Below, piece after piece: positions 25,326 through 33,493 of a DNA stretch of 64,000 nucleotides. This stretch comes from Bacteroidota bacterium (GTDB lineage Bacteria; Bacteroidota; Bacteroidia; Chitinophagales; Saprospiraceae), in NCBI GenBank assembly GCA_017858735.1, contig JAFMBH010000005.1, positions 22,087 to 86,086 of the forward strand, given 5' to 3'. Every line of letters starts with the position of its first letter. The first letter of the stretch is position 1. The translations under genes and the position numbers were made by a program. The notes below the pieces were generated by a model. The model was not told where the DNA came from. It saw only the letters and a list, made by a program, of their open reading frames with translations, and made no database searches.

Positions 25326-26690
25326 TTATATGATTTCCGGTACAATATACGGTGCTCTGTAATTTCTTGATGTCATTGCATTGGCCTCATTCTCTCCTTC
25401 GCCGATAAATCTTTCCGCAATAGGGTCAAATTCAAGCTGCCGTCCCAATCGATAAGATATATTACCCAAATGAGCCAGACCCGAAGCTAAATGGCCTGAT
25501 TGTACTGGTCCATTTTGGATACTCATATCCCTTGCTCTTATGGCCTCTATCCAATTTTCAAAATGCAACCCAAGTTCTCCTTTTTCTGATCTGCTAGGAC
25601 CCTTTTCATTATTTTTTCCAAGAAAAGTCTCATAAGTTCCGTAACCTTTTATGACCATATATCCCTTATCGCCATAAAAAATATTACCAACGCCTGCACC
25701 TCCTTCCAGATTGGTATGCCAGTGCCTAACCTCAAACTGAATGATTTTTTTCTCTTTTGGATAGTGATAAATCGAGGTTAAAACCTCAGGAACTTCTTTA
25801 CAATCGTCCCATAAAAATTTACCCCCCATCGATGTTATCCTTTCCGGCAACTTATCAACACCTAAGCCCCACATACATAAATCTGTTTCGTGTACCCCCT
25901 GATTTCCAACATCCCCGTTGCCATAATCCCAATGCCAATGCCAATTATAATGAACATAATTTTTAGAGAAAGGACGCATCGGAGCAGGTCCGCACCATAA
26001 ATCGTAATTTAACGTAGAGGGAGTTTGCGAAATACCTTTATTTCCAATATCGGCCCTTTGTCTGAACACCAATCCTCTCGCCATATAAACATTGCCAATC
26101 AATCCGTCCTGTAAATGTTTGACGGCCTCTCTTATAGCGATAGAACTCCTTAATTGAACGCCATGTTGTACAATCCTGTTATATTTATAAGCAGCCTCAA
26201 TCATTTTCCTGCCTTCAAATAAATTATGGGTAGCAGGTTTTTCAACATACACATCTTTTCCTGCCTGACAAGCCCAAATTGCCTGTAACGCGTGCCAGTG
26301 ATTAGGTGAAGCAATGGTCACCGCATCAATCGTCTTATCATCATAAGCTTTTCTGAAATCCTGTTCAATTAAAACGGTTTTACCATGTTTGGTTTTAAAT
26401 TCATTGGCACGTCTTTGAAGAACCTCCATGTCAGGATCACAAAACATGACAATTTCCACATTCGATTTCGTGGCAAGAGCCATTAACTCATCGACATGGT
26501 TTTGACCTCTACTGTTCAGACCTAAAACAGCAATTCTTATTCGTTCATTTGCCCCGAAAGCTTTTTGGGGAATAACGGTTGGCATTTCTACTGCCGAATG
26601 TAAAGCAGTAGGTGCAACAGCTGCAAAAAGTACTCCTTTTGAAGCTGTCTTTATAAAATCTCTTCTTGATTTTTCTGTCGATTCTTTCAT
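25326..26690 (-). CDS. Gfo/Idh/MocA-family oxidoreductase with Tat signal
   Basis: 454 residues. The N-terminus KSRRDFIKTASKGVLFAAVA is a twin-arginine signal, so the folded, cofactor-loaded enzyme is exported. The NAD(P)-binding Rossmann start is RIRIAVLGLNSRGQNHV, and VYVEKPATHN holds the catalytic EKP lysine; the C-terminal part has the usual beta sheet. Exported members are common in Bacteroidota glycan clusters; some act as NAD-dependent glycosidases of the GH109/GH179 type, so a hydrolase role is possible (a GH109-like reading is an alternative I cannot exclude). Operon with the DinB-fold gene. The substrate is unknown. Confidence 0.88.
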   Translation of the reverse strand: MKESTEKSRRDFIKTASKGVLFAAVAPTALHSAVEMPTVIPQKAFGANERIRIAVLGLNSRGQNHVDELMALATKSNVEIVMFCDPDMEVLQRRANEFKTKHGKTVLIEQDFRKAYDDKTIDAVTIASPNHWHALQAIWACQAGKDVYVEKPATHNLFEGRKMIEAAYKYNRIVQHGVQLRSSIAIREAVKHLQDGLIGNVYMARGLVFRQRADIGNKGISQTPSTLNYDLWCGPAPMRPFSKNYVHYNWHWHWDYGNGDVGNQGVHETDLCMWGLGVDKLPERITSMGGKFLWDDCKEVPEVLTSIYHYPKEKKIIQFEVRHWHTNLEGGAGVGNIFYGDKGYMVIKGYGTYETFLGKNNEKGPSRSEKGELGLHFENWIEAIRARDMSIQNGPVQSGHLASGLAHLGNISYRLGRQLEFDPIAERFIGEGENEANAMTSRNYRAPYIVPEII

Positions 26691-26775
26691 TTATTTCAGC
26701 ATTTAGGTGTTAATAAGGTTAAGATAAGCAAATAATATGTTGTATTAATAAAAAAGAGAGATACTTATCAATTTT

Positions 26776-26836
26776 TTTGTCATTTTAACCAAACATAGCT
26801 TACTTTTGTAACCACCGTTACCGTAACGGCCGTTAC
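26776..26836 (+). promoter_or_regulatory. Promoter and three-copy operator of the DUF234-type ATPase gene
   Basis: TTTG (26776-26779), a 21-base spacer, and TACTTTTG (26801-26808) form a near-ideal promoter. Over the transcription start lies CCGTTAC (26815-26821), its inverted copy GTAACGG (26823-26829), and a further direct copy CCGTTAC (26830-26836). The start codon GTG follows at 26851. The block is GC-rich in AT-rich surroundings and looks like a repressor site. Confidence 0.65.
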
Positions 26837-26850
26837 TAAATGCCAATAAG

Positions 26851-28173
26851 GTGAAATTTTACAATAGGACAAGCGAATTAGTTGAGCTTCGACGGATTCA
26901 GAAATTATCATTTGAAGATCATTCCCGATTAACAGTGATTACTGGCAGAAGACGCATTGGAAAAACAAGCCTCGTCATGAATGCTATAGATGGTACACCA
27001 TGGGTTTATCTTTTTGTAGGCCGGAAAAGCGAAGCCTCCATTTGTGCCGAATTTAATGCTAACATCTCTAAGTCCCTTGATTGTTATGTGCCAGTAGAAA
27101 TAAAATCTTTTCGTTCCTTATTCCATTTTCTTATGGAAAAAGCTGAAAACAGACCTTTTAATCTGATTATTGACGAGTTTCAGGAATTCTATAACATTAA
27201 TGCTTCCATTTATAGCGATATGCAAAACATCTGGGATCAATACAGACATAAAACAAAAATGAATCTGGTTGTTTGTGGTTCTGTCTATTCCTTAATGCAA
27301 AGAATTTTTCAACATTCAAAAGAACCATTATTTGGAAGAGCGGACAATATCATCAAACTTTCAGCTTTCGATTTGACTACGCTTAAGGATATAATGAAAG
27401 ACTTTCACCCACAATACACTAATGATGACCTTTTAGCTTTATACGCCTTTACCGGAGGTGTACCCAAATATGTAGAGTTATTTTGCGAAAATGTGACCTT
27501 ATCAGTTGATGAAATGATTCATTTCATGATTCGACAAAATTCCTCCTTTACCGAGGAAGGAAAACATTTACTTATTGAAGAGTTTGGTAAAAATTTTGCA
27601 ACCTATTTCTCTATTTTAAGTGCAATCTCCGGTGGCATTAATACACAACCAACCATTGAGGCAGCACTTGGCGATAAAAATATTGGCGGCCATATAAAAC
27701 GACTTATTGGTGACTATAATATCATTGTCAGGCTACGCCCCCTGTTAGCAAAAGAGGGTTCACAAACAGTACGGTACGAAATTCAGGACAACTTCCTCCG
27801 TTTTTGGTTTAATTATTTTGACCGACATCGTTCTTTGATTGAAATAAAAAACTTCGACGGATTAAAATCAATCATTAAAAACGATTATTCAACTTATTCA
27901 GGAAAAATACTCGAAACCTATTTTAAACAAAAATTTGCTGAAAGTATGAAATACCGAGCCATTGGTTCCTGGTGGGAACCAAAAGGGGCTCAGAATGAAA
28001 TTGATATTGTGGCGCTTGATTTAGAAAAAAACAAGGCCATAGCTGTTGAAGTTAAACGAAACAAAAAAAACTTTAAGGAAGAACTATTCCTGGCTAAAGT
28101 GGAACACCTGAAAAATAAAGTACTGCCAAATTACACTATTGAGACTTTATGCCTTTCCCTGGAGGATATGTAA
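26851..28173 (+). CDS. Archaeal-type ATPase with C-terminal DUF234/nuclease-like domain
   Basis: 440 residues starting with GTG; the nearby ATG at 26840 is out of frame. The STAND/AAA-like ATPase has Walker A GRRRIGKTS (about residues 32-40) and Walker B NLIIDEFQEF (about 106-116), a winged-helix middle part, and a C-terminal DUF234 region in which EIDIVALDLEKNKAIAVEVK (about 390-410) matches the PD-(D/E)xK nuclease core. Members of this family are widespread, often mobile, and their role is not settled; defence or TA-like functions have been suggested. It has its own promoter with a strong operator and does not belong to the glycan system by sequence. Confidence 0.88.
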   Translation: MKFYNRTSELVELRRIQKLSFEDHSRLTVITGRRRIGKTSLVMNAIDGTPWVYLFVGRKSEASICAEFNANISKSLDCYVPVEIKSFRSLFHFLMEKAENRPFNLIIDEFQEFYNINASIYSDMQNIWDQYRHKTKMNLVVCGSVYSLMQRIFQHSKEPLFGRADNIIKLSAFDLTTLKDIMKDFHPQYTNDDLLALYAFTGGVPKYVELFCENVTLSVDEMIHFMIRQNSSFTEEGKHLLIEEFGKNFATYFSILSAISGGINTQPTIEAALGDKNIGGHIKRLIGDYNIIVRLRPLLAKEGSQTVRYEIQDNFLRFWFNYFDRHRSLIEIKNFDGLKSIIKNDYSTYSGKILETYFKQKFAESMKYRAIGSWWEPKGAQNEIDIVALDLEKNKAIAVEVKRNKKNFKEELFLAKVEHLKNKVLPNYTIETLCLSLEDM

Positions 28174-28201
28174 ATATCCCAAACGATATCGAATCATCAT
28201 T

Positions 28202-28450
28202 CTATTTGACAGATATCAATAATTCATACAACTTTTCTCCCAGGTAGTAGGAAAAACCCAAACACAGCGGATAACCAATAAAAAGCCACAAATAATCCAC
28301 AACATACATGTTCGTAAAGGTAACTTTACCTATAGCCTGTAATTTATTCAGAAACTCATACCAACCCATAATGCCAAAACGTTGGATGACAACATTCAAG
28401 ATGATGGCAGAAAACAAAATGACCCAACCAATCAGATAAATTCTAAGCAT
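28202..28450 (-). CDS. Small membrane protein, unknown function
   Basis: 82 residues with two hydrophobic segments (IYLIGWVILFSAIILNVVI at about 3-21 and YVVDYLWLFIGYPLCLGFSY at about 48-68) separated by a conserved-looking GWYEFLNKLQAIG loop. Similar short proteins occur across Bacteroidota without known role. It converges with the ATPase gene and lies apart from the GH20-like gene by 213 bases. I cannot assign a function. Confidence 0.6.
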   Translation of the reverse strand: MLRIYLIGWVILFSAIILNVVIQRFGIMGWYEFLNKLQAIGKVTFTNMYVVDYLWLFIGYPLCLGFSYYLGEKLYELLISVK

Positions 28451-28663
28451 GGCAATCAGGAATAAGGTTCAATGAAAATGTTACCCCATAAAGATAACAA
28501 ACTAAACTAAAAGTTATCTTTAAAAGCACTATCGGTAGCTCCCTCTTAAATTGACTGCCCGACGAACAACTACCCAGAATTTGTTAAGGCTTTTTATAAG
28601 CACTTATCTTTATTTCCATTCCTTTTCTTATCTTAAAGGTATTTTTCCTCAAACTCGGATTGT
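28451..28663. other. Intergenic stretch before the GH20-like gene
   Basis: No gene or clear promoter consensus is seen. It should contain the divergent start regions of the small membrane protein and the GH20-like gene. Confidence 0.4.
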
Positions 28664-29773
28664 ATGAAAACCCTATCTTTCGTTTTTGCTTTTTTATTGA
28701 CAAATACCCTTTTTTGTCAAACCAGACTAGATACTTTAATCCCCGTAAGAGGTTTTTGTATCGCGGCGCCAAAATCTAATCAGGTAGATAAATTTGTTCG
28801 CTTTATAGAAGAGGAATTAGCTTCCAGAAAAGTAAATACCCTGATTTTAAGGGTGGACTTTAACTACCAATTCAAAAAATACCCGAACCTAAGAGATAGT
28901 ATCGCTTTGTCTGATGCGGAGGTGAAAAAGTTAGTGGCAGTTTGTCGTAAACATAAAATAAATCTGATTCCTCAAATTAATCTTTTGGGCCACCAGAGTT
29001 GGGCCACTAAAACCTACAATCTTCTCGTCCAATATCCCCATTTTGATGAAACGCCTCATGTCAAAATGCCGGAAAAGTATGTATGGCCAAATCCTGATGG
29101 CCTCTATTGTAAGAGTTATTGCCCCTTACATCCCGATGTTCATAATATCGTTTTCAGCCTTGTAGATGAAATTTGTACTGCCTTCGAATCCACTGATTTT
29201 CACGCCGGCATGGACGAGGTGTTTTATCTTGGCGACGATAAATGCCCAAGATGTCAGGGAAGGGATAAAGCAGAACTTTTTGCTGGAGAAGTAAATAAAA
29301 TAAGAAATCATCTGGCTCTGTCTAATAGAAAGCTTTGGATTTGGGGAGATCGGTTGATCGATGGAAAGACCACTGGTATTGGTGAATGGGAGGGAAGTTA
29401 TAATCAAACTTTTCGCGCTGTTGATCTCCTTTATAAAGATGTGGTCATTTGTGACTGGCATTATGAAAGACCTGACCCAACCGCCGTTTATTTTGCTATG
29501 AAAGGATTTAATGTCCTAACCTGCCCCTGGAGAACACCTGAAGTAGCCGTGGCTCAACTACACCAAATCCTGGATTATAGGGCAGGAGCCACAGCTGCTA
29601 TGAAACCCAGATATTCAGGAATGATTCAAACGGTTTGGACTAGTTTTGAATCCTTTCAGAAAGAAATGGATGATTTTAAAGGTTCTCCTTCCACCGATAA
29701 TTCTTCCAAAGTGAAGTCGTCTGCGGAATGTTTTATTACACTATTTGATGAAATGAAGAAAGTTTCCAAATAA
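28664..29773 (+). CDS. GH20-like family protein (beta-N-acetylhexosaminidase-type), exported
   Basis: 369 residues with a signal peptide (MKTLSFVFAFLLTNTLFCQ). The product is a TIM barrel with RGFCIAAPK at the first strand, LIPQINLLGHQSW, and FHAGMDEVFYLGDDKC (about residues 179-194), which holds the Asp-Glu pair used in GH20 substrate-assisted catalysis. It is shorter than typical GH20 enzymes and lacks their N-terminal beta domain, so activity may differ. Cys pairs in KCPRCQG could bind a metal or form a disulfide. It is followed after 58 bases by a TonB receptor, a probable two-gene operon. Confidence 0.78.
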   Translation: MKTLSFVFAFLLTNTLFCQTRLDTLIPVRGFCIAAPKSNQVDKFVRFIEEELASRKVNTLILRVDFNYQFKKYPNLRDSIALSDAEVKKLVAVCRKHKINLIPQINLLGHQSWATKTYNLLVQYPHFDETPHVKMPEKYVWPNPDGLYCKSYCPLHPDVHNIVFSLVDEICTAFESTDFHAGMDEVFYLGDDKCPRCQGRDKAELFAGEVNKIRNHLALSNRKLWIWGDRLIDGKTTGIGEWEGSYNQTFRAVDLLYKDVVICDWHYERPDPTAVYFAMKGFNVLTCPWRTPEVAVAQLHQILDYRAGATAAMKPRYSGMIQTVWTSFESFQKEMDDFKGSPSTDNSSKVKSSAECFITLFDEMKKVSK

Positions 29774-29831
29774 AAGACTCTTTCCACCTTATTCTACCAT
29801 TTTCTAACAACACATTTCAAGCCTACATCGC

Positions 29832-32210
29832 ATGCCTTTTCGTTTTTTCTATATTATCGCTCTATGCCTTTTTATTCATCCTCTTTTTAGTCAGCAATTC
29901 ACGGGAAAAGGAAAGCTGACAGGTATTTTGGTAACCTCAGGCAACGATGAATCCATGCCTTTTGCCACTATTTCCATCTATACCCAAAAAGATAGTCTGG
30001 TGGAAGGAAGCCTTTCCGATGAAAATGGTAAGTTCAATATTACATTATCTTTCGGAAGTTATTATGCTCTCGTTGAATTTATGGGTTATGGTAATTATAA
30101 AAGTGATCTGTTTGTCATTTCAAAAGATAATCTGACCAAAGATCTCGGTAAGATTTCCATGTCCATTCAAGCTAATACCCTGGATGAAATTGTTGTTCAG
30201 GGCGAAAAAACAGTGATGCAGTTGTCCCTGGATAAACGAATATTCAATGTCGGAAAAGATCTCGCAAATGCTGGTGGAAGTGCCTCTGATATTCTTCTAA
30301 ACCTGCCTTCCATCGCTGTAGATCCCGAAGGAAATGTCAGATTAAGAGGTTCTGCCAATGTAAGAATATTGATTGACGGAAAACCTTCCGGCCTAGTCAG
30401 TTTCAAAGGAAGTAGCGGATTAAGGCAATTACCAGCAAACATGGTGGAAAGAGTGGAGGTCATTACAAATCCTTCCGCAAGGTATGAAGCAGAGGGTATG
30501 GCCGGGGTTATCAATATAATTTTGAAAAAGGATAATAATCAAGGGTTTAATGGTTCTTTTGAATTGATTGGGGGAACTCCAACCAATTTGGGATTTACCA
30601 CCAATCTAAATTATAGGAAGAAAAATATTAACTGGTTTGTTAATTATGGCCTGAGTAGAAGAATTAATCCATCCGAAGGTACCTTATATCAGGAGGTTTA
30701 TTCTGATACCCTTACTTCCATTTTGTCTCAAACAAATGCGGGTACCGTTTATGGTTTGAATAATAATATCCGGGCTGGACTGGATTATTTTTTTAACGAA
30801 AAAAGTTTTTTGACTCTTTCCTATATCTGGCGTAGAAGTGATGCCCACAGAATTACGGATATCCGGTATGAGGATTATAAGAATAGTCTCAATAATTATA
30901 TGGGTTATTCTCTGAGGAGACAGGATGAAACGGAGCAAGAACCAAATTCTGAAGTAATTCTAAGCTATAAAAAGAGTTTTCCGCAAAAAGGCCATGAGCT
31001 GAATACTTCTTTTACTTATCTGGATTACTGGGAAAACTCAGACCAATTATTTACCCAGAGCAGTTTTCTACCCTCTGGCTCTCTTATTTCATCGAAAGAC
31101 CTGGTTCAGACTTCCTTAAATGATGAATTTGAAAAGCAGTATCTATTCCAACTCGATTACACAAAACCATTTGCTAAAGAGGGTAAAATAGAAGCTGGAT
31201 TCCGCACTAGTTTTCGGAATATGGAAAATGATTATATCGTGAAGGAAAAGAATGCCGATGGCCAGTTTTTCCCTTTGCCCGATCTTGACAATATTTTCAT
31301 TTACAATGAAAATATCCTGGCCGCTTATTCTATTCTGGGAAATAAATCGAAAAAATGGAGTTATCAAGCAGGTTTGAGAGCAGAATATACGGATGTTAAA
31401 ACGACCCTTTTAGAGACAAAAGAGGTAAATCCCAGAAATTATGCCAATCTTTTTCCAAGTGCTCACCTCACTTATAATATTTCTTTGGAAAATGCCTTCC
31501 AGTTAAGTTACTCCAGAAGGGTCAGGCGACCAGTTTATAATGACCTTAGTCCTTACGTCACTTTTTCAGACCAGCGAAACTTCTTCAGTGGTAATCCTGA
31601 TTTAGATCCGGAATTTACCGATGCCTTTGAATTGGGACATATCAAGTATTATGATAAAGGCACCTTTTTTTCTACCTTTTATTTTAGAAAAACAGTAGAT
31701 AAAATCGATCGCCTTCGATCCGTTAACGAAGATGGATTTTCTGTCACTCGTCCTTTTAATTTGTTAGGTGAGCAATCTTTTGGACTGGAGTTTACAGCAG
31801 ATTACAGATTTAAACCTTGGTGGAAAATGGATTTTAACCTCAATTTTTTCCATGCAGACATTGATGGAAGTAATATTCAAGCTGATTACACGGCTCAGAC
31901 TAGCTCATTCCTTGCAAGGCATACTTCCAGATTTTCACCAAAAGGAGGCTTGGATATTCAATTTAGGGGAAATTATGAGGGCAAGCAACGTACCGCACAG
32001 GGCATCAGAAAAAGCATCTATTTCTTTGATTTTTCTGTAAGTAAAAGGTTGTTCAAAGATCGTGGAACGCTAATTTTCAATATATTGGATATTCTAAATG
32101 CCCGAAGAAACAGATATATTACAGAAGGCTTCAACTTTTATACTGTTGGCAATTTTCAACAAGTCAGAAGACAAATTAACCTGACCTTAAGCTACAGATT
32201 AAAAAAATAA
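29832..32210 (+). CDS. TonB-dependent receptor, outer-membrane beta-barrel family (OMP_b-brl_3 type)
   Basis: 792 residues: signal peptide (about 1-20), a carboxypeptidase-like domain (about 26-110), a plug (about 118-225: SASDILLNLPSIAVDPEGNV, VRILIDGKPSGLVS) and a barrel with the family's late motifs (LSYSRRVRRPVYNDLSPYV, then FFSGNPDLDPEFTDAFELG). Such receptors import or export-related ligands are often unknown; they commonly lack SusD partners. The upstream GH20-like gene suggests an amino-sugar ligand; that is inference. It ends before a hairpin at 32221-32256 facing the efflux operon. Confidence 0.9.
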   Translation: MPFRFFYIIALCLFIHPLFSQQFTGKGKLTGILVTSGNDESMPFATISIYTQKDSLVEGSLSDENGKFNITLSFGSYYALVEFMGYGNYKSDLFVISKDNLTKDLGKISMSIQANTLDEIVVQGEKTVMQLSLDKRIFNVGKDLANAGGSASDILLNLPSIAVDPEGNVRLRGSANVRILIDGKPSGLVSFKGSSGLRQLPANMVERVEVITNPSARYEAEGMAGVINIILKKDNNQGFNGSFELIGGTPTNLGFTTNLNYRKKNINWFVNYGLSRRINPSEGTLYQEVYSDTLTSILSQTNAGTVYGLNNNIRAGLDYFFNEKSFLTLSYIWRRSDAHRITDIRYEDYKNSLNNYMGYSLRRQDETEQEPNSEVILSYKKSFPQKGHELNTSFTYLDYWENSDQLFTQSSFLPSGSLISSKDLVQTSLNDEFEKQYLFQLDYTKPFAKEGKIEAGFRTSFRNMENDYIVKEKNADGQFFPLPDLDNIFIYNENILAAYSILGNKSKKWSYQAGLRAEYTDVKTTLLETKEVNPRNYANLFPSAHLTYNISLENAFQLSYSRRVRRPVYNDLSPYVTFSDQRNFFSGNPDLDPEFTDAFELGHIKYYDKGTFFSTFYFRKTVDKIDRLRSVNEDGFSVTRPFNLLGEQSFGLEFTADYRFKPWWKMDFNLNFFHADIDGSNIQADYTAQTSSFLARHTSRFSPKGGLDIQFRGNYEGKQRTAQGIRKSIYFFDFSVSKRLFKDRGTLIFNILDILNARRNRYITEGFNFYTVGNFQQVRRQINLTLSYRLKK

Positions 32211-32220
32211 ACTTGAAAAG

Positions 32221-32256
32221 AATATAGAGGCAGGAAATACAGCCTGCCTCAATATT
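32221..32256. terminator. Hairpin between convergent receptor and efflux genes
   Basis: GAGGCAGG (32227-32234) pairs with CCTGCCTC (32243-32250), lengthened by AATAT/ATATT outside one mismatch. No T-run follows on either strand, so termination would be imperfect, but its place between convergent genes supports that role. Confidence 0.5.
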
Positions 32257-32344
32257 GTGAAATGAAAATGAGTATAATACTAACCAGGAAACCTGACTTT
32301 ATATCGAAGTAAAGTTGAAATATGTTAGTTTACCGGCCTTTTGG

Positions 32345-33484
32345 TCATTCCTCCTCCATATTTTTCATTTTCATGAGCAGCGTATAAGCACCATTGGTCA
32401 CAAAAGTTCTTCCAACAGGGCTTGAATTGTCTTGAAAGGTAATTAAAGTATTCCCATCTTCAATACCGTGAGTGAGAACTTCTCTCATTTCATAACCTTT
32501 ATCCCCTATCACTTCATATATGTAATGTTTCCCCTCAAATCGGACGAGACCGTCGTCGGGAATCACATAGCCTGTTTTAGCCTTCGTCTCCACCGCTGCA
32601 TTCATATACATGCCAGGAATTAAATAGGGTTCGTATTTGTCAAAATGACAATGAATAGTAACCACCCTATCTTTAGAAACATCTTTCCCAATCAATATGA
32701 TTTTAGCATGATATTTTTTGTCAGGCTCGCTATTTGTAAAAGAAACCAATTTTTGACCGATAGATAGCTGGTGGATATCTTTTTCGAAAACGCTTAAAGC
32801 TAAGTGAATATCTGCTGGATCTACCAAATCAAATAACACGTCAGCAGGCGTAACGTACTTGCCAATATTTGTATTTACCCTCGAAACATAACCATTGATA
32901 GGTGACAAAATACTAATTCTTCGCGAAAGGCCATTTTCATTTAGTTTTTCCGGATTAATGCCAATTAATTTTAACTTTTCCGCCAAAGATTTGACCAAAA
33001 CCTTTTGGGATAGATAGTCCGATTGTGCATTTTCAAATACTTTGTCGCTACCCGCCTTGTTTTCATTCAATTCCTTTTGACGTGTAAATTCCTTTTCAAA
33101 GGCATTCAACCGTATTTTAGCCGTAAGATAATCCTGTTGGATCTGGATATATTGCTGATCTTCGATGGTAGCAATAACCTCCCCTTTCCTGACTTGCATT
33201 CCCTCCAATAAATGAGTAGATTGAATATAACCACCTAATGGAACGCTTATTGAGATCAAGTTTTGAGGTGGAACTTCAATAATTCCATTTATTTTTAGGA
33301 GGGTTGACACCTCCTTTTGAGATAGAACGCCCGTTTCTATTTTCGTATTTTTAAATTGTTCGGCGGTAAGTTCCACCCTATTTTCGGGTAATGCTGAGGC
33401 TTGTTCCGTCTCCACTTTTTTATCGGTATTACACGAAAAAGAAACAAGAAGGGGAATAAGATATAAATAATGATATTTTTTCAT
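32345..33484 (-). CDS. RND efflux periplasmic adaptor, CusB/CzcB type
   Basis: 379 residues, a membrane-fusion protein that links inner pump and outer channel of a metal efflux system. A probable lipoprotein signal precedes SFSCNTDKK. It has the barrel-sandwich/lipoyl halves (VPLGGYIQSTHLLEGMQVRKGEVI and later ISPINGYVSRVNTNIGKYV), a coiled-coil hairpin between them (about 120-185) and a beta-barrel region (VHCHFDKYEPYLIPGMYM). It starts nine bases after the pump gene. Metals handled cannot be told from the adaptor. Confidence 0.92.
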   Translation of the reverse strand: MKKYHYLYLIPLLVSFSCNTDKKVETEQASALPENRVELTAEQFKNTKIETGVLSQKEVSTLLKINGIIEVPPQNLISISVPLGGYIQSTHLLEGMQVRKGEVIATIEDQQYIQIQQDYLTAKIRLNAFEKEFTRQKELNENKAGSDKVFENAQSDYLSQKVLVKSLAEKLKLIGINPEKLNENGLSRRISILSPINGYVSRVNTNIGKYVTPADVLFDLVDPADIHLALSVFEKDIHQLSIGQKLVSFTNSEPDKKYHAKIILIGKDVSKDRVVTIHCHFDKYEPYLIPGMYMNAAVETKAKTGYVIPDDGLVRFEGKHYIYEVIGDKGYEMREVLTHGIEDGNTLITFQDNSSPVGRTFVTNGAYTLLMKMKNMEEE

Positions 33485-33493
33485 GATGAAATT

